A DNA stretch of 64,000 bases from Conoideocrella luteorostrata (taxonomy: Eukaryota > Ascomycota > Sordariomycetes > Hypocreales > Clavicipitaceae): NCBI GenBank assembly GCA_032433595.1, contig JASWJB010000233.1, positions 1 to 64,000 of the forward strand. Reading direction: 5' to 3'. The position numbers and the translations under genes are program-made. Position 1 is the first letter of the stretch; every line of letters begins with the position of its first letter. This document shows, one piece after another, positions 46,601-58,485 of this stretch. A model generated the notes under the pieces. It was not told the DNA's origin, made no database searches, and saw nothing but the letters and a program-made list of their open reading frames with translations.

Positions 46601-46798
46601 TGTGGGTTGCACAGGATGTTGTGCAATTACGGTATCGATACCAGTTGCGGTCAAAATGCAATATATTGAATAATCTCTGTATATCTAGGAGGGAGAAAAC
46701 ATATCAAGATACCTGATATCGTCGTATAAATAGGGTGGCCGAAAGGTGACCACGTGACTCGCTCCGTGCTTCTCATTGTGCTTGGCGGGATTCCAACA
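46601..46798 (-). mobile_element. Solo LTR, family 1, copy 6
   Basis: 198 bp, reverse orientation, perfect target-site duplication CAAAG (46596-46600 and 46799-46803). Palindrome GGTATCGATACC at 46631-46642, GGTGACCACGTGAC box, GTATAAATAG element and terminal stem TTGCACA/TGTGCAA. Confidence 0.93.
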
Positions 46799-48023
46799 CA
46801 AAGCTTAGTTCGGCCGCAGAATAAGCAACAAAGGATCGAGAGACGAGTATGTTTTAAAAAAAATTTGTTGTCCCTCACGGACTTATCTAATGATGAAAAA
46901 ACACATCAATGCCGGCTGTATCCTGCCGGAGAACATTGACCAACAATACCGCGTCACAGTACGCAATAGACTTGCGGATGTGCGTTGTGTGGCAGGGTGC
47001 GGCGGCGCGTCAGTAGAGTTGCAGGATGAACAGTGCGGCTGCACAATGATCAACAACAATGAACAGCAACAATGAACAATAAGGTCCGTGCTTGTGCTCA
47101 TGACTGTGTTCGCCGCAGATTCACTGGATTGTTGAAGTCAAATTCTGAATTGATCAGAGTTTGCGTGCAGTACAAATTGAGAGAAATCCCCCTACAATTG
47201 CGACCATGGCTTTCATCACTTCCCACAACATTCGAGGGACAAGTATAATAATAACGACAACATCCAGCAGACTATATGGTAAATATGAGGATCTAGTTAG
47301 AATATCTTTTTAGATAACTCGTTATGCAAAATTATACGGCAACGATGACGTACTAAGCTATATATAGTAGGATATGTTGTTAGTATAGGTAGAGAAGTTA
47401 ACTCGAAAATACGGAGTATCTTTATAGAATAGACTACTTAGCCACTATTCTAGCACCTTCGTCTGTCATGCGATAAGGCACCACACTGATTAAATAATTG
47501 GTAAATCCACTATTTCACACAAAAGATAGCATAGCCAAAGATCACTTTTCCTATTAAGTCATAACCTTTGAATAGAGCTCATACAGTTCGTAATTCAACT
47601 CTAGATCTTCGGCTTACTAGTATATAAGCGAAAAGGAGCCTCTTTGCAGGCGGAGATGCTCTCACGTGAGATTAAGTCTTAACCAACTTAGTCAATTCAA
47701 ATTCAAATACCATAAGAGAAGTCCTAGCCTAACTATTTAAGTAGGTCAACAACTTTCCCCTTTATATTTCAATTCTGTCTTTCTGCGGAGTTTAGCCCCT
47801 ATACATATTATGCTTGAATCATTTTTTAAGGTGGGTGTCAGAGACCACCACTCTCGATGACCCGCGCGGAGTCGTAGGTACTAGCAATGCACCTAAGGTC
47901 ATCGGGGGAGAGTATCATGCAGGTAGGAAACTCTTCACTGCGGGGAAGTAGCGAGCATAAAGGCAGGAGAAGGACCAAATCTATAGTAAGGTCATAGATT
48001 AAGACCGTCAATAACAGAGTGCT
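46799..48023. other. Intergenic region, no gene recognised
   Basis: About 1.2 kb, AT-rich from about 47250 to 47830, with one TACGGAGTA at 47410-47418. No supported gene. Confidence 0.4.
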
Positions 48024-48229
48024 TGTGGGTTGCACAGGGTTGGTGTGCATGATTGACCTAGGTCAATTGCTTCAAAATGCAAAAACGATGTATTCAAGTC
48101 TGTTTATCTAAGAAGAAGAAAACAAGTCAAGGTTGAACGCTCGATATCGCCGTATAAACATCGTAGCTAAAAGGTGACCACGTGACCAGCTCCGTGCTTC
48201 CTATTGTACTTGACGGCAGGATTCCAACA
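48024..48229 (-). mobile_element. Solo LTR, family 1, copy 7
   Basis: 206 bp, reverse orientation, perfect target-site duplication GTGCT (48019-48023 and 48230-48234). It carries a third palindrome form, ATTGACCTAGGTCAAT, at 48052-48067. The GGTGACCACGTGAC box is intact. Confidence 0.93.
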
Positions 48230-48577
48230 GTGCTATCTAGTTGCGACTGAGCAACGAATATACGAGAGGACTTGTACTTCGCTCAGCTATATCAGAACCC
48301 AAGCCGTGACAGAGTGTTTATATCCGGTAACCTTGGATTGAGCTGCTTAATCATTTAATCTTAATATATATACGAGAAAGGTACGAATTAATTTAGATCC
48401 TAGGTCGATCCTACTACTAAAATAAAGTTACGTTGCTAGCTGTGGGTCGGGTGCGAGTATAACTATGTCATGGGTGCGCTCTTGGTCGATAGAGTAGCAA
48501 TCATAAAGTACAGTACTAGGTTGCAAATGGAACTGCTAGTTTTCCCGAGGTATGTAGTTGAGAAAGTGGAGTTGGCT
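48230..48577. other. 3' flank of the first P450 gene
   Basis: About 350 non-coding bases between a solo LTR and the stop codon of the minus-strand P450. Nothing else seen. Confidence 0.35.
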
Positions 48578-50281
48578 CTATCCCATGTCCACAACGTCTT
48601 CTGTCACCATAGCAAAGATTTTGTCTGAATTCTCCAACTTGATGGCCCATTTGACTCCCTCAAAGCCCTGTCTCGTCTTTATTTCAACATCAATATCAGA
48701 ATCTGGCTCCATCACAACCGCAGCAACGTTAGTGTTGGCGGTTGTTGGCTGGTTCCACATTCCCTCTACAGGTTTCATGTCTAGTCTCGAGATGAAGACG
48801 GCGACAATGGCGAGAACTTCGTTTGTTGCAAAGTGTCGGCCGGGACACAGCGTCTTGCCACCACCAAACCCGCGAAAGCACACATTACGAGGGAGGCTCT
48901 GCTTTTCCTCGGCGAGGAATCTGCGGGGTCTGAAGTCGGCGGCATTGGCACCCCAGAGGGCTGGGTCCTGGTGGATGATGCGACTTGGCAGCTGTAACAT
49001 AGCCCCTTTCTTCAACAGCCATTGGTCGAGGTAAGTGTCTTCCATGACTTCGCGCACAGATGTTCCAATGGAACTATAGCGAAGCATTTCCTGGTAAGAG
49101 GAAAGTAACAAGGGGCAAGCTTCTTTGATGGTGCTTATATCGAGCGTTTTGACCGTGGAGCCGTTCAGGCTGGTTGTTTCGGTGCAGGCGTCAATCTCTT
49201 CGCGGATGTCGCCGATAAGACCAGGGTGGCTGTGAAATAAAAGTAGAGCCCAGAACGCAGCGGGTGTGCTGTTTGTCAAGGCGGCGATTGCTACCCCAAT
49301 ATCGTAGCGAGCCATGTCTTCGGTCGGAAGATTATTACGTCTATTCGCTTGGTAACGAAACCGAACAAGAGCCGATGCTTTCTCGAATCCTCCGGATTTA
49401 TAATATGCCTCGAAGGCGCTGGCGACCTTGTTCCGCGCTGCAATTGGCTTTCGAGAAGTGAGCGAAGGGAGAATGCCGACGAAAATTAACGTCAAGCCGC
49501 TTTCGAATTCCCTGGGAGGCAGCAGCATCAGCAAGAAATTTGTTGTATGTACGCCGGATCTAACTTACCAAAAAGCATCCGCTACGGCTTTGTCATTGAA
49601 TGGGTTCATTGGACCATATATAGACCCTGTAGTTGCTGTCGTGATGACATTCCGGAGCCACGCATATATGCCGATTCTACGGGACTGTCCGACAGCGGGC
49701 TCCAACTTGTCGAGCGCAATTTCGATCTCGTGGAGCATAACGCGGTTCATATCGTCGAGCTGCGGCCCGGGCTTAAGCGCAGCCCGCGTCGCAGCGTACG
49801 ACTCCATGGAAAGACCGAAATCGCCCTCATCGCCATTGACATTGGTAGCGAGGATGGCCTGGGCTTCAGGACTGGACCCACAGACCTTGGATGCGTATTT
49901 GGCCTCGATGGGCGGAAACGCGAGAATCTTGTACCGCTTCTGCACGTCCTGGATTAAGTCCGGCTTGGTGACCACGTACATTTTTTGCCCAAGCAGCGAC
50001 AGGGTAAAGATTGGGTATTCTGTCTGTTGGCTAGGGCAGGGTAGGGTTAGCTTGAGCTCGTCAAGGGACGGCAGAGGGTTAAGGACATGCCTGAGCTGAA
50101 CGTAGTAGTCGAATTTGTTACGTGCGAGTCCAATTACGTGGCCAATGAGGGGAATAGACTGAGGGGCCAACGGCGGCTCGCGGCGATCATGACCGAACAG
50201 TTTGCAAGAGGCTAAATATGCGAGTGTGACGAGACCAACAAAGAAAAGAGACAGTCCGACATCGCTTGCAATAGAGAACAT
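48578..50281 (-). CDS. Cytochrome P450, CYP7/CYP8-like
   Basis: Haem-thiolate monooxygenase, anchored to the ER by an N-terminal helix (about residues 8-26). Exons complement of 48578-49511 and 49569-50281 give 548 residues. The 57-nt intron splits a Trp codon and has a GTAAGT donor. Haem-binding motif FGGGKTLCPGRHFA with Cys460 as ligand; EMLR is the ExxR of helix K. The I-helix reads ALTNSTPAAFW, in which the usual acid-Thr pair is replaced by Asn-Ser-Thr-Pro. This form is typical of the CYP7/CYP8 clan (sterol 7-alpha-hydroxylase and prostacyclin-synthase-like) and of many fungal cluster P450s resembling them. The substrate cannot be predicted. It lies in the same block as the ammonia-lyase and a second P450. 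Confidence 0.9.
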
Positions 50282-51968
50282 GATGATAGGAAAGCGAAAG
50301 CGGAAACAGCGTGAGGCTTCCTCAGTGCTTGATGAAAGATTGGACGATGTTGGTTCATGGCATGATGTTTTTGACAGTCCGGCTAAAAAGCCCGCAATGT
50401 CACGGGCTTGCCCCGCTTACATAAGTAATGTTTCAACTTCACTTCGAACGAATATAACATTCCTGGGTGGTAACCTTGTTCAACGGAAGGAGGGACAGTA
50501 TTCCTCGGAGGAACCGTATGGCCATCCTCCAGCCGCTGAGGCATTCAAGTACGGCGTACGGAGTACATAATTGACGTCTCGTTCGCTTGCAGCGCTGTCA
50601 CACAGAGACCCCGTCGCTGCCACAGTGTTGGCCCCCGAAAGTAATTTTGCTTCTGTTGTGTCTTTCGCGAACCATCGGAGACTACCTTACGGAGTGCTTG
50701 GCAACGTCAGAGGCGAGAACATCCTAGGTAGGCTGGCTACAACGTTAGAGCTTGCTGAGGAGACCGACTGCGTCATGCTGACATATTTGAGGTAGATAAG
50801 AGATACCATCTTGAACAGGGCCTACAAAACCCTCTTGAGGATTTAGCCTCGTCACACCAAGCAAGGATCTCGGCCCTCACAGCGGTGATTGAGCGACGAC
50901 CAGGATCAATAGCGCAGTGGAATGTATGCCACTACATCCGAAACACGACAATTTTCTTGGGAGGGGAATTCGCAGCCTTCTAGAGCATATAATTATAGAT
51001 CTACCGAATTGATTGCAGCCGAATCCGACCGCAAGTGCAATAGCTGTGGCTAATGAAGCTGCAAAGTCGTTGTGTGGGTTCTGCTAGGTGGACGGGTCAA
51101 TGGCAACCTCATGGCCCCCTCCCACTTATTGAGGTGCTTGGATTCGTCTCAGGGGAGAGGGTGGGTAGCATTTTGCCCCCCGTGGCATGCGGCGGACAAA
51201 CTAGTGATCCTTTGCAGCCTAGTTGGGTTATCCGTGAAGGGGTCACGGAAATTGTCCCCCAGGTGCTTGGCTAAATTGCCACAGTAATCTTCCGTAAGAC
51301 GCTGCTGACAGGTCTTGTTACCCTGGCCGCAGATCTTAGATACGGATGTAGGGGTTGGGGGCAAGGAGTTGCTTGCAGTGGCGAATGGTCTCGTCTATCG
51401 GGGAACGTACCAATTCTCATGTCTTCTCATGGTATGTCCAACAAGTCCACCACCTCCTTTCGTATTATGTGGGCCATAAATTAATACTCCGGTTTCGGTA
51501 TCTATACATGTTTTGCAGGAATAGAATACTTTATTAATTCATACCGTGATCGAGATTATATGTTGTCTCTGTGCGGAAATCTCGTACCTCTTTGGCGGCC
51601 ATAAGGCCGGTCCCAGTCGAAGGGTGAGGCTTTACGGCCGCCAAAGAGATAGGGATTTAGTAAAAACACGGTGACGACGGGCTTCATCACAGCCAGCACT
51701 CTAGATAGCGCTTGATATCTTCCCTTGACATGAATGTGTTGTCTATGTACTTCTTCATCATTGTTATCCAGCCCAAATCCATCCTAGTTCAACCAAAAGC
51801 GAAGCCGCGAAAACTGTAACATCGGCTCACTGCTCAAACTTCCAGTGTGGCAATGACCAAGTATTCAAATACCCGGACTTGGCAGCTTTGAGGACAAACG
51901 TCAAAGTCAGCCCAAAACCCAAAGAGACTCGGTAATTGACGTGTGCGCGACGGCAAGCAGGATTATGA
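50282..51968. other. Intergenic region of 1.7 kb
   Basis: Between the first P450 and the rhodopsin-domain gene. A 74-codon frame at 50571-50795 is protein-like but unrecognised. GTACGGAGTAC lies near 50556, and a strong hairpin sits at 51588-51648. Confidence 0.4.
51588..51648. repeat. Inverted repeat with 13-bp perfect arms
   Basis: CTCTTTGGCGGCC at 51588-51600 pairs with GGCCGCCAAAGAG at 51636-51648, leaving a 35-base loop. No terminator function is expected in a fungus; it may be the remnant of a small transposon or a structured RNA. Confidence 0.8.
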
Positions 51969-53369
51969 CTACTTTTCATGCTGCCGGCCAAGACTGGAGT
52001 TGCTGCCCCTCAGACGCAACGCTCGCCCACTCACTGATGAAAACCAGGATAGCATTGGCTTCTTGGCAGATTTAAAGAGGGCGGCCGTGGCTGGCATGCA
52101 GCATATTACAACGCCTGCGGCCTCCTCGGCAATGCTTTGGAATGATACTATTAGCGGCTGGATTACCTAAGATTTGACGAAACACTTACGCCGTCGCCCA
52201 TATCGGAATGATGAGACTGGTGTTGTCACTGCCGGCAGTATAATACTGGGTTCTGTATGTGAGGCTAATAATGCTCGATGCACAGGCGCTTCAACCCATC
52301 AGATTTTCGCACCCTGAGCGCAACGCAACGAATCATAGGGGGCTTACCAGAAACCGACCGTGAACATGGACAGCAGGGCAAGCTTGCGTTTCAGCGGCAT
52401 CTGTAGTGTCCAGATAGCCGGCAGTGGAAGGATCATCAGGAATACATCAGTCACAACACTACCCATACCCTGGACAATAATGATACCCCGCGTTCTAACG
52501 CACCGCTCTGAGGTGAAAGCGGCCAAGAAATCAAGGTATGAAACTCCAGTCGAAGGAGCACAGAAGACGGGGAAGGCGATCGCTATCGAAACATGAAAGG
52601 CCGCAATGGCTATGATGCCGACAATACTTGCGATGCGCATCCACCTAATGACACTAAACAGCTGCAGATATAAGATGAGGACCGAGATCTTAACAAAGCA
52701 TATTGCCATCGGCGCCACTATCTCGACGATAAGAGACAACTTTCTTGTTAGCCGGAGTGCGAAAGTAATGCCGGGAAGCTTGTGAGTAATAATTACCACT
52801 ATCTGCGACTTGGTAAAGGCACGTAGAGGGACATCCCACGAGTGTCTTCCGAATGCATCGCCCGAAACACCTACACGGATTTAATTATCAGCTGAATCTC
52901 AAAGTTCGGGCCTAATAGGTTCGTACAGGCTATTGTAGTCGCGATGAAGACGATACAAGCCACCTAGTCAAGTCAGCATTTTCGTTTCTATCCCAGCACG
53001 GTCGATGGCCTACTAGTCCTGTGGCGAAGACAGCTTTGCGACACTCCTGTAAGCTAAGTGCGATAATAATCGCCGTTGCAGTAAGAAAAACATACCTTCT
53101 TCAGTTCTGATGGTTTTCAGGCCCAGGTAAATCTTGGACACGAACCTGGTGACCGAGAATCCCAACATCAGCGGGACACACACAGCTGCGGTAATGTACA
53201 CCTGATGGGCTGTGGAATCCGGATTGACAAAGTTGGGAGTGATTCCAGGAGGCGGGGGCTGAATTGGAAACTCCAGATATTGTAACAAGCTCTCGGGACG
53301 CATGGCGACACTGATGAGGAGAAGCGATGAAAATGATGCGAGGAAAGATATTTGGCGGTAAATCATCAA
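51969..53369 (-). CDS. Rhodopsin-domain integral membrane protein (PTH11-like group)
   Basis: Seven-helix membrane protein of the fungal family often annotated as rhodopsin-domain or PTH11-like. Pieces on the minus strand: 53369-53096 (N-terminal helix, then VYITAAVCVPLMLGFSVTRF and a loop KTIRTEE), 52963-52927 (VACIVFIATTIA), 52870-52348 (GRHSWDVPL, three or four helices including APMAICFVKISVLILYLQLF), 52264-52190 (LTYRTQYYTAGSDNT) and 52134-51969 (AAGVVICCMPATAALFKSA to a stop). The last four join in phase with good splice sites. The join between the first two does not keep frame with any GT-AG pair I found, so a missed microexon or a frameshift is possible. Members are putative receptors or transport-related proteins and are common beside metabolite clusters. 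Confidence 0.7.
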
Positions 53370-54096
53370 CCGCCCGGGGGGGTGTTGAGGGGGGTTGTTG
53401 AAGTATTATTCTAGCGATGGCCTTGTAAGCGTCAACCAGTCTTTATGTGGGCCGCTTGCAAGCCTAAGAACCGGTGCTGGTATATATCTAGACTATCCAT
53501 ATACCTCTACTGGCCTTGGCTAAATGGTGGCTGTCACAAAAAGGCGGATTTCTGATTGTGGGCCTGGGTAGCACCCACAACTGACTTTGCAGCTGTTACG
53601 GGGTTACACAACAAAGTGGCAACTCCTGCCTGTCGTCATCCTACGGATCAAGTCACCCTTGATAGAGACGCACTTTGCCTTTGATGGCCAATGACCATCC
53701 AAAACTTACAATGACAGTCTGCCCGACATACAGCCGGTGCTAAATCACCATGGTCATACCAAACTCCACGTGTTTGACGACGAATGGGTCTCAAGCCCTT
53801 TGCCGTACTTAGTCTGATGAGTTAGGTGAAACTTGACACTTGCTGGAGTAAGCAGTATGTTGGGGGCTGGATGAGAGATGCGGATCAAAATGCAGAAGGC
53901 TTCGGTCCTGGCTCTGGCCGGTTTTGGCCCCAGCTGGTGTTGGCCCCAGCTGGTGTTGGCGCAATTCATGTTCACCGGTGTTGCCCTCTCGATAACGAGG
54001 TCTCGTCCTGCAACTTAAATATCTGTAGTCTGCCAAAACAAACAAAAAATCACCGGAGGTTAAGTATCGATAAGTTGTTCCTGATCAATAGCCAAC
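53370..54096. promoter_or_regulatory. Divergent promoter region between rhodopsin-domain and second P450 genes
   Basis: About 730 bases between start codons facing apart. It includes a direct repeat TTTTGGCCCCAGCTGGTG/TGTTGGCCCCAGCTGGTG around 53922-53957. No gene supported. Confidence 0.5.
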
Positions 54097-56056
54097 ATGA
54101 CTCTCTTGATGTTGCTGTTTGACTTCGTCCAACAGGTTGCCATGCCCTGCTGTCTCTTGTTCGTGACTTTCATCGTCCAGCTCGTCTTTTGGATCCGGAT
54201 TGCTCGGAAACTGAAACCAGGCATTTCACAAGTTCCCGGACCTCGTCTGGCTAGGTGGTCGCGACTCTGGATCGCAAGGGCGCTGGCAACGGGGAGGTCT
54301 CATGAGATATGGACCGAGGTAAATGAAAAGTTTGGTGAGTGACTCTCCATCCACTTGGCGAAGCTTTCATCCCGAATTTAGGCCGACTGCTGAGGTCTGC
54401 AACTATCTAGGATCCGTCGCCCGGATCGGTCCCAATCATCTGATTACACATGACCCCGATATTATCCGCCGAATCCTCACTGTTAGGTCGGGATACGTCC
54501 GGGGCCCATGGTTCGATTCCGTCCGCATCGACCCGCACATCCCTAACGTCGTCTCGGAGCGCGATGTTAAAAAACATGGCAAAATTCGCGCTAAGCTGGC
54601 GCCAAGTGTAAGTACCCGTACATGCTCCCAAGCAAGAATCTGGCTCATTTGTGATGCAGTTCACGGGCAGCTGCGTCGCCACGATGGAACCTGCCATGGA
54701 CAAGTTATTGGGCGACTGGTTGGACACGCTGCGAAAACGCTTCGGAGAACCCGATCAAGTAATTTGTGACATTGGCCAAAAAATCCAATTTCTTACCGCC
54801 GATATCATCACCAAAATTTGCCTAGGAGGTGAGATTGGGTGCGTCGAAAGTGATTGCGACATGCATGGCATTATCAAGACGGTGAAGACTGGAAGTATGG
54901 CCTGTCAGTACTTTTCCGTCTTCCTGGAGTTGAATACACTCTTTTTCCAGCTGGCTAGAATTCCGGCACTTAGGAGAATGCTCTATCCCGGGCCATGCGA
55001 CTCCACTGGTGTCGGGCGACTTATGGGGGTACGTCTTGTTGAGGATATTTGCACCATTCCCCGCACAAGCTGATCCAGCAACAACAGGTTGTCCACGAGG
55101 TCGTAGAAAAGCGTGTTCAAGAGGGGAATAAAACCAACGACGTCATTGGTTCTCTTTTAGAACGAGGAATGTCAAAGGAGCAGATTGATTCGGAGCTCAT
55201 TATTACTCTGTAGGTAGACCTCTTTGCCATCCTCTACCCAGCATGTCGTTAACCACGTTCATCAGAGTTGCCGGCTCAGACACAACCTCTACCGCGGTTC
55301 AGAGCACTCTACTATGCATCGTGACAACCCCTCACGTCTATAACACCCTACGAGCCGAAATTCATGAGGCCGTGGTCAAAGGACATGTCTCCAATCCCAT
55401 CCAATACAGCGAAGCCAAGCTCCTCGCATACCTACAAGCCTGTGTCTTTGAAGGATTGCGCAAATTCCCGCCTCTGGCCCAGCTACGAGAGCGCGTTGTT
55501 CCGCCAGAAGGTGATACGCTTGGTCCCTTCCGCGTTCCCGGAGGCACTTTTGTCGGGCTGAACGCATGGGGCGCACAGTTTAACAAGGCCGTGTACGGAG
55601 ACGACGCTTCGCTCTACAATCCGGATCGTTGGTTAACAGATGACGCAAACAAGCTGCAAGCCATGTATCAAACGCATTCACTAATCTTTGGATACGGCTC
55701 TACAAAATGTCTGGGCACGATGATGGCAATGATGGAGATTACCAAAGTCATCTTCGAGGTGCGTCTTTCCCGGATAACTTCTACTTCTTTTTTACCTCTT
55801 TTGTGTTTTGTTTGTCTACTGTTTTATCTTCTTTTTGTCTGAACCTTAATTCTAGACAATAGACGTGCGAAATGTACTGACTTAGTCTGTTCAGCTTCTT
55901 AGGAACTTCGAAATTAGCATCGCCAATCCACACAAACCATGGGACAGTCAATGTTTCGGCATTTTCGTTCAGAGAAACTTTAAAGTCCGTCTCCGCCAAA
56001 TAGATAATACCCAGCCTCCAACATACGACCATGCAGTCAATTCTGTTCATTCATGA
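54097..56056 (+). CDS. Cytochrome P450, pisatin-demethylase-like
   Basis: Haem-thiolate monooxygenase with an N-terminal ER anchor. Six exons: 54097-54334, 54411-54607, 54660-55028, 55088-55209, 55266-55758 and 55895-56056, giving 526 residues. Every junction keeps frame. VARIGPNHLITHDPDIIRRI and WFDSVRIDP followed by VVSERD resemble the fungal pisatin-demethylase-like (CYP57-type) and benzoate-para-hydroxylase-like families. The I-helix is AGSDTTSTA, helix K is EGLR, and the haem motif is FGYGSTKCLGTMM with Cys457. The last exon was found downstream of a 136-nt intron and carries the final strand pair, so the protein is complete. A role on an aromatic acid, such as a product of the nearby ammonia-lyase, is inference. 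Confidence 0.88.
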
Positions 56057-56639
56057 GGTTTATCTTGAGGCACACCTTGGTACCTTGGAGGGATACCGAC
56101 CGGAGTTTGTATTGACCTGGTAGCTTGTTTCGAATTCCTCGGATCCCTGCACTTTCACGGACATTGATCTAGCCAAATCTATTAATTCAACTTGTTATTC
56201 TCGGTGATTATCTGACAGATAATAAAGTACTGCCCAAAATTTTCGTATGTTGACCAATTTGTCTTCTAACAGCCCCTATTTCTTTAGAGCTTTAGCAAAT
56301 TCGTCTACGAGCTCTCCATTATATCGATGTTTATTATAGTAAGCCTATACTTAGACAATTATGTACGTAGACAGAGTGTAGTCAACTCACAGTCAAGATT
56401 ATGGTATTAATATTATAGGCCGATCATTGTTAAGAGCTCCTGGGGCAGAGGTCTTAGGCGGCAAAAATACCCAGGAGCAACAGGCATCGTCAGTTTGATG
56501 TCAACACGCGGATCTGGGGTGCTAGCAAGCTAGAGATTCTGGAGAGCGTATGAGTGCTTTTGTGAGTGGACTCTGACAATGTCGAGTTCTGCGGAGATGA
56601 GACTGCGGTCTGTTGGCTTGTGCGATAAGATATGCTATG
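56057..56639. other. 3' flank of the second P450 gene
   Basis: About 0.6 kb of non-coding sequence, AT-rich around 56200-56420. No gene supported. Confidence 0.35.
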
Positions 56640-57060
56640 AGACGTCTCTTTCCTCAACTGTGCTGTTTCTAGGGTGAATAGCGTGAGTAGAAACGTTCCA
56701 GAAAACAGCATGGCGCCGGCAGTAGCAGGACTGCCCAGGGTTAACCCTTTATTATTAGAGCGGCGCTAATAGCAGACCCGAAGAAACCCCAATGCAAATC
56801 AGCCGCACAAAGATAAAAGAAGATCCGGGCACGTTCAGTTCGATCAGTCGCGTCAGTAGCCATGATATGCAGCACGCCGGACGTAATGGCGTCCCCGCCG
56901 ACAATGAAGAGGAAAATGCCGGAGAACAGAACCAATCTGATGGGAGCAAAACGCCAGTAGCATATAGCCATTACCCAAGACAGCGCGGTAAAGATGTCAA
57001 GACCGCTGAGCATGAACATACGTTTTCACTCGATGTACTCCGCCCAGCAAGCTATACGAC
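56640..57060 (-). pseudogene. Fragment of an MFS transporter gene
   Basis: On the minus strand a 92-codon reading includes FAPIRLVLFSGIFLFIVGGD, then HIMATDATDRTERARIFFYL and GSAISAALIIKG. This matches the middle of fungal MFS exporters, where a helix is followed by a GGGD turn and ADATxxxxRARxF before the next helix. A stop follows directly, with PWAVLLLPAPCC continuing in the same frame, and another stop precedes it. Only about two or three helices remain, so this is a relic. It lies at the right edge of the P450/ammonia-lyase block, where an exporter would be expected. Confidence 0.65.
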
Positions 57061-57488
57061 ACGGTGCTCATGAGGCGGGGCAAGAGAGGGGTCAGCTGCT
57101 GGAAACCTCGCACCATGGTTCCCGCTCCACGTACGGAGTAAGTCAGCAATCGGTTCACTTCCATAGCGGAGATAAGAAGCGCACTCAACGGCTCGGCCCG
57201 CCAGCGGAGTGTCCGTCGGAGAGCCTAGGACTCGAGGGGCCGCTAAATGTACAGCTAACCAAAACGGGGGCGATCACTGACGATGATCTGAAATTGGCGT
57301 AGAGACGCTCAAGCGGGAAGACAGAAATTGGCGTGGCTAACTCGCTGGGGGGATTGGAACATGAGAAATACGAGGAAGTGCGGAGTACACGGGAGCTACA
57401 ACAAACACGACATAGCATAACGACAATGCCTTTCAATGCCCCGACAGCAGCCATAACGAGGCAAACAGAGCGCAATCCCTGGTGTATC
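57061..57488. other. Intergenic region, no gene recognised
   Basis: About 0.4 kb with GTACGGAGTA at 57131-57140. Possible worn upstream part of the MFS relic, not traceable. Confidence 0.3.
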
Positions 57489-57812
57489 TGTTGCGTTATG
57501 TGTCTTCATATATAAGTGAGGGGGAGCAATTTGCAACAGTGGCAATCGGCAGGAATAGATACATTTGAATGAAGAGCTTGAACAGTGATGAATTCTGACA
57601 CCTATGATAGTGATGATGATTATGAACAAATCCCTCCTCCGAGGAGCACTGTAACCCTTCTATATGGTCCTTCAGCAGCCGGAACATTTCCCTGAATTTA
57701 ATAGCCTTAGGCCTCTGTTCCGCTGCATCGTGCCACCTTTTTCCACTTATCGTACGACTCTAGCTAATACGAGGCATCGGCCATTTCCGAAGGTGCCACC
57801 ATAATCTCAACA
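57489..57812 (+). mobile_element. Solo LTR, family 2, copy 2
   Basis: 324 bp from TGTTGCGTTATGTG to ATCTCAACA, perfect target-site duplication GTATC (57484-57488 and 57813-57817). Homologous to 41401-41712 over its whole length. Confidence 0.93.
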
Positions 57813-58292
57813 GTATCAAGTGGAAGTGTGTTTGGGTGTTTCACCGAGTCGGTGGCTTTTCCACACCTAGACGCTAAATTCCAATGTGCCTAGCTAGGTT
57901 TCTAAGTACGCACCGAAGGTAGATAGGTGTTGCGTACTCGGTACAGCAGCAAACAATGTAGACATGACACGTGGACGCAACAACCTTGACCGTGTATGAT
58001 ACATGAAATGTGCATTGCATAACAAGGGGCTACGAATTTGTAAGCTCACTGCGTTTAAATAGACGTCAGCATGTCAAGAATGCCCGAGCGTCAATCTTGC
58101 CTGCAATCAGTTGGTAGTCATAGAGATCGCTGAATCAGTGTGATTTGGCAGCCTCACCATTCAGGCACATCTGAATTGCCTCTATAAAATCCTTATTGAG
58201 GCTATAGAGCCTCTTCCTTAGACAGAGAATACCACCGCCTTCTTTCCCTCAATAGTTGGAAAGGATATCAAGGCGGTTCGGCTGTCTGTTTA
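57813..58292. other. Intergenic region between two solo LTRs
   Basis: About 480 bases without a supported gene. Confidence 0.35.
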
Positions 58293-58485
58293 TGTGGGTT
58301 GCACAGGGTTGTGCAATGATCTAGATCATCGGCTTCAAATTCAATATATTCATAAGTGTCTGTTATCTAAGAAGAAGAAAAGAAGTCATAGTGGAAGGCA
58401 CGATATCGTCGTATAAATATCGTGGCCAGAAGGTGACCACGTGACGGGCTCTGTGCTTCCTATTGTGCTTGGCGGCATTCCAACA
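58293..58485 (-). mobile_element. Solo LTR, family 1, copy 8
   Basis: 193 bp, reverse orientation. Flanks GTTTA and GCTTA form a target-site duplication with one mismatch. Palindrome ATGATCTAGATCAT at 58316-58329; GGTGACCACGTGAC box intact. Nearly identical to copy 2 (17270-17463). Confidence 0.92.
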
